Of a DNA stretch of 64,000 nt, positions 23,570 to 35,475 are shown one piece after another (positions within the stretch are counted from its first letter, which is position 1; the number at the start of each line of letters is the position of its first letter). A program made the position numbers and the translations under genes. The stretch is from Collybiopsis luxurians FD-317 M1 (lineage: Eukaryota > Basidiomycota > Agaricomycetes > Agaricales > Omphalotaceae), in assembly GCA_000827265.1 (NCBI GenBank), contig KN834839.1, positions 83,765 to 147,764 of the forward strand, given 5' to 3'. The notes under the pieces were generated by a model. The model ran no database searches. It saw nothing but the letters and a program-made list of their open reading frames with translations, and was not told where the DNA came from.

Positions 23570-23906
23570 GTGGATTAGACGCGGGTGTTTCGTGTGGAGG
23601 AGTTGATGTCCTTCAGGGCCCAGGGGGGCTATTGGGATTCAGAGGACTATTGGGTTATGAGTGATGATAAAGGGATGATTGCATTCGACACATTATTTCG
23701 CCATTTCGGTTACCAGCCACCTACCATTATTTGTTTATGTACTACAAGCATTCGAAATTGTATTATTGATACACATCTCCAGCTTCTATGCATTCAGATT
23801 CGCGTCGGCGCGTAGATACGCGCACGTGGCGTTACTAATTTTCGCGATTCACCACTTTGATCCTTTACCGCCACCGCCACTCATCCGATTAGTACCTCCA
23901 CCCACC

Positions 23907-26528
23907 ATGGTCAAAATCACTGACGAAATGTGGGCCGCAAAACGCGCCAGGTCGATCTTCACAACGCAAAAGCTCGAAGAGCGCATGGGCGCAAACGACT
24001 ATGAAGATCTCGACTGGGCCACGATGGAACTGTTCGATACAAAAGAAACCCGAGTCGACCGCGCGTTGCTCGAGCGTCTTCGGTCCAATCCGAAGAGTTT
24101 TGGGAACCCGGCGTGGGTTTGGAAGGAGATTGACGATTTTGAAATGGAGTCGGTGAAAGAGAGGGATGGGAATGAGGAGGATCCGGAAAGGGTGGTTGGG
24201 ATTATGTTGAGAACGGCTGCGCTTGCCCGGGCTGCGATTAAGAGGGAAGAAGGGAATGTGTTCTTCAAGGCTGGAAAATACGAGGACGCGATTGGGAAAT
24301 ATCTTGAAGCTGTACAGTATATTTTGGGTCCGTTGGAGGCCAAGCGGAATGGCACAGATACAAAGGTTATCGTGCCTTCGCCGCAGTATTACAGTCCGCT
24401 GTATCTTGACATTGGACAGCGATTCGAAGAGTCTTTGGGGATGTGGATGGAGTATATGGACCTTTTGGCGTTGAAAGGGAATATCGCGCAGGCGTATCAT
24501 AAACTTGGGAAATACATTCAGGTGAGCGCGTTTCTATTTCAATTCAATACACGCTTGTCATTGCAAATGCTAAATGTCGCGTCCCCAGGCAATTGATTGG
24601 CTTGAAGAAGCATTACAGCTGTTCATATGTGTACGACAGAACACAAAAGACAAACCGTCGTGGAAGGATTCTCACTTTGTCCTCGTGGATTATTGGCATG
24701 TACATCGTGTCCTTCTACCTCCGAGTCCAAAAAAAAACCTCATCTCCTATCTGTTCTACAGTTTCGCATCAAAACCCATCTCCGCGGCTATACCATCTTT
24801 TCAGCTCTCGGAAACACCTCTCTAGCAGCAGCTTTTGGCCACCAAGCATGGAAGGATTACAGCATGCTCAACACCAAACGATACCCCAAACTCGCCGCGC
24901 TCGATAGCGACGTGGACCCCGTCAAGATGTTTGTCTACCGCCACCCCGAACCGAACATGATCGATAAAATCAAAGTGACGTGTCCGGAAATTCAGGTTCG
25001 GGGAACATGGGAGAAGCTCCTGCCTATTACGCAGGGAGGACTGCGTCCGAATGGGAGATGTGCACATTCGAGTTGGGTTTGGAGGGGGAGGCTGTATATC
25101 TGCTCTGGAGTGAATGAATATCAGATGGAGATTAAGGATATGTGGTACGTACGAACGAACTTTTTTTAGTCCCAAAAATTTTAGCTTTCATTGGGAATGG
25201 TTTTTACTCATCAAGGTATCTCGATCTCAAGACCAACATTTGGAAGCAGCTCCCTAGTCCGCCGACGAAACGACCTATAGCTGGACTGTCGTCTGTAAGG
25301 CCGACGCGAGTATGGCGGGACAAGGTTTACCTGTTCGTGGGGACCCAGAACCTTCATGTCTTTGATCTCGTCACCGAACAGTGGTCGACCCTCAAGACGA
25401 CGATGCAGCGGGGACAAACATGGCCATACTCCGTCGACGGGGCTTTGACCGCCTCTGCCTCTGCGCTGCTCGATGACAAGTTGTACATTTTCGGTGGAGA
25501 AGATGGAGGAGATCCGCTAGGTCAATTTCGTCATTCTTTCTTTAAAACATACTAGCGTTCTCAAACCCGAGTCTAGGTCAAAACATCTTCATGGCCCTCG
25601 ACCTCACCACCGCCAAATGGACCCACGTCAGTGGAACCTCAGCGAACATCCCCAAATCCTTTGAACCCAACCTCCGCACTCTCCCCTGCATGTGGGCCAG
25701 CCCTCTTCATCGCAAAATCTACCTCCTCTACGGAAGCGCCAACCGGACCCAAGCGCGGCTCCAGCACAAACCCGGCAGCGGCGAATACGATTACACCTAT
25801 GAAGACTTTTGGTCTTGGGACGTCGACGCTCCTTCCTCCTCCTCCTCCTCCTCCGGCATTCAAAGCCGATGGACTCGCGAACGGTTGAGAGGAAACTTTC
25901 CCTCGCCTCGTACGGAAGCCGCTTCGGTGTACTGGGACGCTACGGGGCGAGCGGTGGTGTATGGAGGGTACCACGGGAGCTTACCGACGATCGAGTTGAA
26001 CGTGAGCATAGGCAACCAGCAGCCGATGTATGACTTTACGTTCTTTGGGGATACATTTGTACATGATCCGGAGACGAACGTGTGGCAGCATGTGTTGGTA
26101 AGGGGGTTTCCGTCCTATCGAGCGATGGCGACGATCGCGAGTGATCCTGATACGGGAAAGGTTTACTTATTTGGAGGTGAGTGAGAGTGTTCTATACCGA
26201 ACCAAAAGTCGCAGCTCACTTCATTATATCAGGGTACACCAATCCTGATTTTGTGCCTGCAAAGAACATAACTGGTCGAGTGTACCATGACGTCTGGACG
26301 CTCAAGCTTGATCTACCGGGAGGAAATTGGAATCCCGAAGACTTGCATCGTGATATGCGTGCTGAAAAGATGGGTCCTTGGATGCGTTGCTTCACTTGCG
26401 GGAACTGTGGTATCAGCTGGCAAAAGTGCGCCGGGGCTTGCGGAGGCAAGTACTATTTTTGCTCCAAGGAATGTCAGAAAGCCGGATGGAAGGAACACAA
26501 AGAAAAACATGGCTGTAAAAAGCTGTGA
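23907..26528 (+). CDS. TPR-Kelch-MYND zinc finger protein
   Basis: A 769-residue multidomain protein. Six exons (23907-24521, 24589-24699, 24762-25144, 25216-25520, 25577-26176, 26233-26528) sum to 2310 nt in frame. The start is in a strong context (CCACCATGG). Residues about 100-200 have a TPR-like helical pair (KREEGNVFFKAGKYEDAIGKY). The middle holds Kelch-type beta-propeller blades, visible as HSSWVWRGRLYICSG, DKVYLFVG, DDKLYIFGGEDGG, RAVVYGGYHG and DTGKVYLFGG, each followed by a W-containing strand. The C-terminus is a MYND zinc finger: CFTCGNCGISWQKC, CGGKYYFCSKECQ, then H-x3-H-x2-C. Such proteins are protein-interaction adaptors, common in basidiomycetes; partners are unknown. A Ser run (about 25830-25853) lies in one propeller loop. 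Its stop lies 207 bases from that of the convergent YPI1-like gene. Confidence 0.92.
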
Positions 26529-26735
26529 AAATGATGATATATTGTCGACTATTAAAAGGTGTCGCGTAGGTATAGTTCAGTGTGATAAACTGACGACGGG
26601 GAAGAGAAAAAGCACAGAAAATGATTGTACAACGTTCTATACGTGGGTATTACAACTACAGCTTGCACATCTTTCTATGTACCTAGCCCTGGATGAATAT
26701 ATGCCAAAAAGTGAATAAGATAAACACACACCTTT

Positions 26736-27297
26736 TTATGTCGCTTTACGTTTGCCCTTCTTGGATACCGGTGCTATCTCGTACGCATTACGTTGTGGCT
26801 CAGAATGCTCTATATGCTCAATCGAAGCGCCATCGTCTCGGTTTTGAAGTCCCTCTCTGTGTCCGTGCGCATGTCCGTTATGGCCATGAGGGTGATCATG
26901 GTCGCAAGATGAATCTGAATCCGAGTCGGAATCGGAATCGTCCTCGTCGGAAGATTCGTCATACGCTTTGGGTTTGTGGTAGATACAGCAGACTGTTGTC
27001 ATAGAATTAAGCATTACGAACAAATATGTGTATATGAGTGCTGAACGTACTTTTCGAAGATTTTTTACCGACGCCCTCATTATCTACAACATCTTCCCGC
27101 CAAACGACCCTCTGTTTAGGCCTTCTCGTAGAATTTGAAGCTGCCCGCAGCCTCAAGACACCGGTCGAGGAATCTTCTGGGTCGTTGGATGACGAACCGT
27201 TGTCTTCACCGGCAGGCGTTGGGGTTATGGTTATGGTCCGGGAACCATCAGTAGGAGCAGCGGTGTTTGGGCGACGTAGAGCGGTACGGTAGGACAT
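26736..27297 (-). CDS. YPI1: Type 1 protein phosphatase inhibitor (YPI1 / inhibitor-3 family)
   Basis: This small, intrinsically disordered inhibitor/regulator of protein phosphatase 1 acts in the nucleus and cytosol. There are two exons, 27051-27297 and 26736-26992, with one intron (26993-27050), giving 167 residues. The family core is clear: RPKQRVVWREDVVDNEG contains the PP1-docking RVxW motif, and KKSSKICCIYHKP is the conserved Cys-rich KP block, created exactly by removing the intron. Further C-terminal are an acidic Ser/Asp run (ESSDEDDSDSDSDSDSS), a His-rich stretch (CDHDHPHGHNGHAHGHREG) and a basic tail (KKGKRKAT). The order and length match fungal YPI1 and animal PPP1R11. It is convergent with the Kelch-MYND gene. 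Confidence 0.95.
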
Positions 27298-28129
27298 TCG
27301 GAGGTGGTCGTCGTGGTAGTCGGGGTTAAGCCTTGAGGCAAATTGCGATGACCAAGTGCTTCCATCATCGACTCCGAGGTGACACGTGATGAGATCTAGC
27401 TTGCTCGGCCCGCCTGGAACCGACTCCAAGTGCAGGTGCAGCTCCAAGCATCGGACATCCAGGTTTCTCTCCTACTGATATTTTCTGAACCGCGTATGAG
27501 CGTAATAACGCGCCCACTGTGACCCTGCAGTCTTTGACCTTTGTTACATAGTATGGTGCGCCGTAGATACTTCGCGGATCATCATAACAGAAGAGTCGGT
27601 ACGAATTCAACTTGATCAAATGGGTATAGAAGATCCGGAGAAGTCAGGTCTCTGGTAAATGCTTCAAATCTCAAACAGTTCTCCGGTAAAATTCTACATG
27701 ATGTTACAATAGACCGAATGAAATTACGTATCTCGAGCACAGGCTTTGGCGGGAGAGTCACGACAGTAAGAGCCGTAGAAGCTATAGCTCCGACAAACAC
27801 GTCAAGGAGTGGCACAATAATAAAGCAGTTCGGAGAGATTTCCTCAACCGAGGCTATGAGGACTCGGAGAGCACATCGACAAAATGTGGCCGGTAAACTA
27901 CAAGTACTAAATTTTAGATCCAGAGCCTGTCCAGAGCAAATCTTATTACGAGATCAGTGACTGAGGTATGTTGATCAATGTATAGGTGGGCCAAATGAAG
28001 CCATAAGGAATGAGGGGACAAAAGGAATAATTTCTAGAAAGTAGATAGAATATAAATATGTAAGTACAGGAATGAGTTAAAGGAACCAAATTGATTGTTT
28101 TAGCGGAGCAGCCTGAAAAGTGCCGGTGG
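27298..28129. other. Intergenic region with an unresolved minus-strand ORF
   Basis: No gene is firmly supported. On the minus strand an open frame of about 120 codons ends near 27582 and includes a hydrophobic stretch (VFVGAIASTALTVVTL). I see no matching upstream exon or domain, and it may be chance or the relic of a membrane protein. The left part holds the YPI1 promoter. Confidence 0.35.
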
Positions 28130-29663
28130 CTATCTCTCAACAGGTTCCAGCAATGACAACTTGTGAGTTATATCACTACTTTTATCACTCTCCCTGCAAA
28201 CTAGCCCCATTCCAAAAGACTGACTTTGTGGCTCTTTCATGGGTATGAGTGTGCCAGATGAGCTATCAGTACCAAGCCCAATAAAAACAATCATTAGTGT
28301 GGATGATATCCCCTAAGAACAAAGCATAGTGGGTGCATATTCTAATTTCAAGCTGGGAGAACTTACCACAATCTGTGTCAGAAAGCAAGGAGAGACTAGG
28401 GCACCGAGATAGATATTGGTGACATTAGGAAGACTGAGTGTGATTACACCTATTGAAAGGGCTAGTGGGATGATAACTCCGGATATTAGACTGCGGAATA
28501 GCAAATCTGCTTGACTGGTCACAAACTTAAATGAAGCAAGCACCTACACTGGCCAGAGAAGATTTGGAGGAGTAGAATCAAGTTGTCCCTTGGAGATGTT
28601 TTTGGACCAGTGATTTAGCCACCATACTCGTCTGACTGAGAGCGCTACGTCAAAACAGTAGCTCTCCCTGGACTAAAAAGAAATATGTACCTATCAACCC
28701 AGTCAAAAGAATGTTCTGGGCCAATGTAATGACAATATATATGATGTAGATGAGGTTCACCCCACCCAATGCTGTAAAAACAATCCAGAGCACTAAAACG
28801 CAGGGTAAGAGCGACATCTAGTCATCAAAATTACTGGTTTGGAAAGGTTATATATACCGAAGCTTGCCGCTACACCTAGAGCAGGAACAATGACAACGCC
28901 CTTTCTTGAATTCCATAGACGATAACAGCGATGTATCTGAAATCTTCAATGACCTCAAAGCTGACCATCTTTTACTTGCGAGAGCATACCAGCATACTGT
29001 CAGCCAGCAATCTTGAAAAAGGGACCAATAAGTTATTATAATGAAAGAGTAGCCTACTCAATGCTAGACTTACCCAGAGACAATAAATACGCTGTCAGAC
29101 ACGGATTGGAGTGTGCTTGAAGCTGGCTGGAAAGTAGCTGAATCCAGAGGTGATGAAAATCTTTGCGCCAGCTCAAGTGCAACAGAGGTAGTAGCTAACG
29201 TGAAGAAAAGAATGGTTGCTACGACGTATAACTTTCCGGGCATGAACCGTCGTCGGAAAATGTAAACACTGATACTGAATAACACGATGAAGATCCCTGA
29301 TGTTGTTCATCAAAAAGTTTTTGTCAGTACACATCATGCACACAGTAGCAAGTACAGTGACCATAGAACGTGAATTCGACCTAAAGGGATTAAGTCAGTC
29401 ATAACGCATCACGGATTCACGGACTCTTATTTGTAATTACTAACAACAATCGGCGCAATAATTTGAGTATTTAAACCGTGTAAGAAATCGTCATACGAAT
29501 CATATTGATTGCACAGAGAGCCAGCAGGGCAGGGGAATTCTTGAAAAGTCAAGGGCATGATGTGAGACGACTTAAGGATGGGGGGAAGCTGGGGTCCGAA
29601 GTCAAACTTTATTGACCGCTTAAGAATGTCGAATGTACAGCATCTCGTACCAGACTGGCACAT
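28130..29663 (-). CDS. Seven-helix basidiomycete membrane protein
   Basis: An integral membrane protein of a type multiplied in mushroom-forming fungi, without known function. It is rebuilt from about nine exons on the minus strand. Segments in order: DDFLHGLNTQIIAPIV then VEFTFYG, GIFIVLFSISVYIFRRR, YVVATILFFTLATTSVALEL, DSVFIVSG, LADSML/IHRCYRLWNSRKGVVIV, SLLPCVLVLWIVFTALGG, a long helix ending NILLTGLI, RVWWLNHWSKN, SGVIIPLALSIGVI, and QIV/GISSTLMIVFIGLGTD. The stop (TAG) is at 28130-28132. Each junction uses a GT donor and AG acceptor and restores the typical helix order. The start is uncertain: ATG codons at 29663 and 29558 are in frame, and an acceptor-like site further upstream could add an exon. 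No stop interrupts the joined frame. Confidence 0.72.
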
Positions 29664-30780
29664 CAGCGAAGTTGGAGAGTCCTGAGGAGCATCATTTCCT
29701 GGATTGCCGATATTCAAACCTAATCCTAAGAATAAGTTTTACTCTATGGGTTACATTGATATTACTCCCCCACTCCACTGCAGTCCATTCAGCAATCTAT
29801 TAGATCGCTTCATTGGAGGATTCCCGATAATCCTCTACCCCACCCTACCTAAAGAACAAATGATGCTCAATAAGCTTTCCTTTTCCCTTCTCCTGTAGCT
29901 CGGCATACTCTGTAGGAGCGCCTTTGCTGTGATAAGGCCGCTTAAGGCGGACATTTTTAATTGCTATCCTGCAAATCAAAGAGAGAAACAAAACTCATGC
30001 CCGTCATACTAAAAGACACCACGTACATTCCACAAATGGAACTTGGATCGCCCTTCTATCACAACATTTCCAGGATGGATGGCCACATGCGCAGAGTTGG
30101 TATTGAGGACAGGTTTCGGTTTAGATACAATAGTTCCTTGGCATCCTCCTTTAATAGACCGCGTGTTCTCTAAAGAAAAAGAGCGCACGGATTAAGAGGA
30201 GCTTGAGGATGGTGGGGGGCGCATGGAGGTGAGAGTTGGATCGTTTCATTCTCTGAGATACTTAAGTCAAGTAAACAATTCTGATATTGCGTCATTGTCT
30301 GCTCCCAACGACCTGCTAGGGCATTTTTTAGAGCTAACGTGACATGCGTGGTTAGGAGAAATTCAAATGATGAACCATCTTCAAGTTCCTCTTTTTCAAC
30401 TCTTCCAAAAGACTAACCCATTCTGACAGGGGACCACAGGAGTGGTGCAGAGATGCAGGCACAGGGTCAATTGATTTCTTCCGACACCTTGGCTATACTG
30501 TCTGGAATGTGCCTGTGCTTAGCCACAGTTCTGTTCACCTCTCACTTATGGCTGCTATTGGAGTTTGGCTCTGGAGTGATCCATCCAAGTTTGGCCAGCC
30601 CATCTCCAATTGTGATCATCTGCTGATTCTTGTTGGCCACTCAGTCCCATATTCTTTAGGACTGTCATCTTTTCATTGATAATGTATTCCATTTTCCTTA
30701 TTCCCAGTGTCCTTTTTCCTTCTTCCTTTTCCTTCATATTGTAATCATGATATGGTTGCTGACTGATGAGTTACCTACTA
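29664..30780. other. AT-rich intergenic region
   Basis: No gene supported. It contains a short GC-rich palindromic stretch near 29935-29952 (GGCCGCTTAAGGCGG) that resembles the hairpin core of the tandem array at 34.6-35.5 kb. CpG becomes scarce from about 30.4 kb onward. Confidence 0.4.
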
Positions 30781-30789
30781 GGGTGGTGA

Positions 30790-30942
30790 GTTTTGATTAG
30801 CCAAGATTGATTGAGAAGACAAATATATAAGAACAAAGTTAAAATACACCCATTTCCAAAGTACATTTTTTTTTGGCAATGAGCATATTTTAACTTTGTT
30901 CCTATATATTTTTCTTCTCAATCAATCTTGGTTAATCAAAAC
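30790..30942. repeat. Long imperfect palindrome (MITE-like inverted repeat)
   Basis: The left arm begins at 30790 (GTTTTGATTAGCCAAGATTG) and continues for about 56 bases. The right arm ends at 30942 and is its reverse complement with only a few mismatches and one indel. A loop of about 40 bases, including a T-run, separates them. The layout fits a foldback/MITE insertion; I could not identify a target-site duplication. Outer flanks carry another inverted pair (ATATGGTTGCTGACTGATG near 30751-30769 and CATCAGTCAGCAACCA near 31167), so the foldback may be part of a larger inverted structure. Confidence 0.8.
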
Positions 30943-33790
30943 CTAAGAAGCTATCATGAATCCTAACAAACCTAAGTTCAAGTTCCAGGATTTGGGGATA
31001 ATAGTAACTGAGTGTGAGAGGGATAAGTCTTAGAGCAATAAGAAAAGAATTCTTGAGTCTGCAGACTTTACGACAGACTGGGAGTCCTACTTATATCCAT
31101 CTATTCTATGCTGGGAAAATTGTCAGTCAGCACTGCATGACATATCAGTCAGCAACCATATGGTCCATCAGTCAGCAACCACATGATTAGGGATCTGCAC
31201 TGTAAAAAATACAGTCAAATATGGCCATTTCTGTACTGTAACTGTGACTGTAACTGTAAAGAGAATTGGAAAGGCTGCCATTACAGTACGGTACAGGTAT
31301 TTTTACAGGTATATGACCGTATTTACAGTGGTATATTTTGAAAGCAATTTAGACTTTCCATAAGACATTGAAGCTGTTATGAATAGGTATGTACAGTATA
31401 AGATCAAAAGATAAGGTTCAGAGATTAGATCAAATAAGAAGAAAATGATGACTGACTCATATGAGGTACTCAAGGCCGTTTGACAGTGTGAAAATTGACA
31501 AAAAGTACTTTCAAGCTAATGAAACTTTTTGGCTTTATATTCAATTCTTCGAGCCAGGGCATGAAGTATGGACCCGGCTCAAAATCTGGATGGGCCCTGG
31601 CTGTGCCAGCACATCACTGATTCACTAGTTCTGCTGATATTTTATTATTATTTTCACTCTTTTGTTGTTTTTGGATTTTAAAATGACTTACTAGTTGGGA
31701 CTTGGCAGCATTGCAACATACACTCAAGTACATCACTACATGTATGATATTTGGCATAATGCCATCTCAGGTTCATAGTATCAAGCTAGTTTCCTTAATG
31801 TTATGGGCTCGTGCTTAGCTCCGCGTGTACTGGCCAGACAACAGTTAATGGATAGCAGGAAGCCGGCTTCTCAGGGCCGAGAACCCGGAAGAGCGAAGTT
31901 AATATTAGTTTATATGCATAGTTGACTTGCACCTCGCGTTCTTCCAACCAGAAATCCTGAACCAAAATTGCCTTTTACTTCATGTATATTTTTGCCCACT
32001 CAAAGTTGAACGTCGAACATTGAGCCTCGGACCCTACGGTATGTGCCCTTTTATATGCTACCTTCACTCATGATCCTGACTTGACGGCGACTTGCGATAC
32101 AGCCTATTTTCCCTGGTTGTTAGTTTGTCCTTGGCATCGACACAACTTGTGCTCAAAACTTGGAAACTTAAAAGTGGATATCGAGCTTGCACCCACGCAG
32201 TAAAGGCCTGACTGGATCCTAGATGGAAACTCTCATTTCTAATGCTCAAAGAAATCAGTTCTTTCTAAGCGGCGTGCTGAGAGATGATCGGCAATACGTC
32301 GAATGCAGCGTTGGGTTCTCATCGCTAGGTATTGCCAAACTTGACTTGGCAGACTAGTATCTGTACGATGACGCCTTCTATCGTTACCAACGTTTCAGAG
32401 ACTTAGGTAATAAGGGAAGCGAGTCCGCTGCAGAGCCGGGGGTTTTCAAACTAGATTGGGATCTCAATTCCTCGATGACATCCACAGAGTCCTCCAGATC
32501 ACGGCTCACGACGACTGCAAAGGACGCGAGCTGTTGCTCAACTCCCAAGGGTTGTGCGTACTCGAGGGGCGTCAGATAGATCCTTTACACATCAGCTGAG
32601 TTTGGACCGATGCCACAAATTAAGCATGAGCCTTTTAGTTCTCTAGATAGAATCTCGAGACCGAAGATCAGAGGATACGCTTTTGACAATGAACTGCCGA
32701 TTTGATTGCTTGGATCTCCCGTTGTTGAGCCTGGATGGTTGCTGGTGGGTCGTAAAGGGGATTTGTGGAAGGAAAGATGGCCTGCTTGGGCTGTCGGTGG
32801 CTCATTCTTCGTGTTTAGAAAGCTCAAACAATATGTTCTTGAGTTTCATAGATTCTTGCGAGATAATGGAGTTAGGATTTTAACTTCGGATGATGCATCA
32901 TAAATGTGCAGCGAACGTCGGAAGCGCGGTAAGGCTCCAATACTTTCAACAGTCGTTTCCCATTTTTTTCTGATGAGTAGAGATCGTCCTTTCTCCCGAC
33001 CGAGATAACCCGTCAACCTCTAACGATAGCTCTTGAATCAACAATTTTCAGTATCCCGCTGATCAATCGACTAGTCTGTTTACAGCTCAAACGCAAAATC
33101 TTACCCTCGTAATGATATTCCTGGAAGTAATGATCGCTAATGTTCCGAGTTGTTCGGCCAGATTTCGTTCTTTAATTTGATCTGACGATCATCACGTCCA
33201 TCAGATTTAGACGAGCTAGTATCCCTTGTAGTACGGTGGAGAGCTTGATCCATCTGAAACGTTAACGCCTTTGAATGACCGGGGTTTGCTGTTTCTTTGT
33301 TTTCGGAGTAGTATCGAGCGAGGGTTCAAACATGTCCAACAGAGCAAGTATCGGTTCAATCTATTTCAGTCTATGGTAAGTACTGACGGACTGTCAAAGG
33401 ATTCAACAATTCCGATTCCCCATTGAGTCCTCCATTAAATTCAACACAGCCCCTTTACAATCCCCGGAGTTATGAGCACCGCAGCACGATACATGACCTG
33501 GCAACTGGCAGTGGAGGCAATACATAACTTCAGCCGCAAATGCCAAAGAGACACTTTGCATTGTTCGTGAGTTTGTCGAAGCCAGGGGAAAACAGCACTT
33601 TCTTGTGCCTTGAATCTCTACTTTGGACATTAAAGGTTGCGTCTTCGACGTAAAATTCTTGATTTGATGCGGAGGTGATGTACGCATAATCCGAGTTGTA
33701 GTAACTTCAACAATGAGACTCTCAAAACAAGCTTTTAATGTCGAGATATGCGCTATACTTTCCTCGTGGGACTCGATGGAAGTTGTAAAA
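30943..33790. other. Gene-poor, decayed region
   Basis: No intact gene seen. On the minus strand at about 32400-32580 a frame reads LTPLEYAQPLGVEQQLASF... and looks protein-like. It is bounded by stops, and I cannot connect it to a start or a known domain. It may be a gene relic. The section 31.2-31.9 kb is AT-rich with TG/CA repeats and few CpG. Confidence 0.35.
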
Positions 33791-33798
33791 TTATGATG

Positions 33799-34235
33799 CC
33801 TCCCTCCAAGCTCCGAGTCCTCTTCCTCCTACATGCTTCCAGTTTCTCAGAATTGTACTTTCAAACCTCCAAGGCTTCCTACTACCCATTCACGCAACAA
33901 GATACTTAGATATAAGCAGGATATCAGTAGCATCGCACGCGCCGTGGATTCAGATACATTAAAAATCACTGAAGGCCCTAGTCCATCATGGTGTTCAAAA
34001 AATTAACCATAGAACAAGCTGGGATACCACCCTCCAGGCTCCTCTTCCTTCCGTTTTCTCAGAATTGTACTTTCAAGCCTTCCACAAGGCTTCCCGGGCC
34101 CTCCATTCACACATCAAGATACTTGGTAAAGGCAGGCTATCAGCAACATCGTGCATGTCGAGGATGTAGATATGTTCAAATCAGCAAGTGAGGGCCCTGG
34201 TACATCATGGTGTTTAAGAAATTCCCCATAAATCA
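33799..34235. repeat. Two diverged tandem copies of an about 220-bp unit
   Basis: The segment from about 33799 (CCTCCCTCCAAGCTCCGAG) through the CATCATGGTGTTC block near 33990 is repeated with substitutions from about 34025 to 34235. Shared blocks are TTCTCAGAATTGTACTTTCAA, CAAGATACTT, AGGCCCT/GGGCCCT and CATCATGGTGTT, in the same order. Non-coding. Confidence 0.75.
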
Positions 34236-34611
34236 TGATAATGATGACGAAAGGGCCAAGGCACGGTCAGAATCAGAGACAGAATCAGAGTTGATCATGG
34301 GTCTACACTGAGGCCGATATGCATCATATACGAGTATGCCTGCTCTAGACGATATCAACTGACGGCCTGACTACACGAATCACCTTACATATGTTGCAGA
34401 CATTTCTTCTAGTATGCGACTGGTTATGAAAGCTGTAAAGATAGATGAAGAATCAGACGTAGAGGAAGAAGGAGACGGAGCCTGCATGGCCCGTGCTACC
34501 ATCCATCACCCATCGGGTACATGCACGCGGATATTTGTACCTATTCGACGTCGGCGGTTGTGGTCTACCTTTTCTCCGGGTTCAGTTGACCACGGCTGTT
34601 TCCCCGTGGGA

Positions 34612-35475
34612 CGCCGCCTAAGGGCGGCTATCTATCTATCTCGAAAGATAAATGACCAAGGAAGGACTGGCGGAGGGTACGGAGCAGGATGCTTGATTCT
34701 CTATAGTATTGTACTCTATAATCTTCTTTTAGTGCTAGCTTTCAAGTCTACAAGACGCCGCTTAAGGGCGGCTATCTATCTATCTCAAAAGATAAATGAC
34801 CAAGGAAGGACTGGCGGAGGGTACGGAGCAGGATGCTTACTTGATTCTCTATAGCATTGTACTCTATAATAATCTTCTTTTAGTGTGAACTTTCAAGTCT
34901 ACGAGACCCCGCCTAAGGGCGGCTATCTATCTATCTCGAAAGATGAACGACCAAGAAAGAACCGGCGGTGGATGAATGGGCATGGAATGGAACTCTTACT
35001 CGATTCTCTATAGCTTTGCAGTCGACGCGACCCCGCCACTTGAAGGGCGGCTATCTATCTATCTCGAAAGATGAATGACCAAATAAGGATCGGTGGGTGC
35101 GTGGATATGGAATAGGAGGCTTAATTGATTCTCTATAGTATTGGACTCTATATTGGACTCTATAATCTTCCTAGTGTTAGCTTTCAAGTCTACGACCCGC
35201 CTAAGGGCGGCCATCTATCTGTCTCAAAAGGTGAATGACAAAGAAAGAATCGGTGGACGGGCGGGTATGACACAGAATACTTACTCGGTTCACTGTCCTC
35301 CATACAAGTCTTTAGTCTTAGCTTTGCAGCCTGCGGGACCCCACCTAAGGACGGCCATCTATCTATCTCGAAAGATGAATGACCAAGAAAGGACCGGTGG
35401 GTCGGTGGATACGGAATAGAACACTTACTTGATTATCCATACTATAATCTTTCCTTCTTTTTCCAGTCTTAGCTA
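34612..35475. repeat. Tandem array of six about 145-bp units with a hairpin core
   Basis: Six units begin near 34612, 34757, 34905, 35034, 35194 and 35337 (spacing about 129-160). Each starts with a short stem-loop of the form CCGCC-TAAG-GGCGG, followed by ATCTATCTATCTC, AAAGATGAATGACCAA, a GGA/GGTGG-rich block, GATTCTCTATAG and CTTTCAAGTCTACGA. Units differ by point changes and small indels. ORFs crossing the array are by-products of the repeat and not genes. Confidence 0.88.

Noticed and set aside
23889..24500. Minus-strand ORF of 203 codons
   Set aside because: Antisense to the first exon of the TPR-Kelch-MYND gene, which has clear domains.
34414..34854. Plus-strand ORF of 146 codons
   Set aside because: It runs through the tandem repeat array; its repeated RLRAAIYLSRKINDQGRTGGG peptide is a by-product of repeat length, and other units shift frame.
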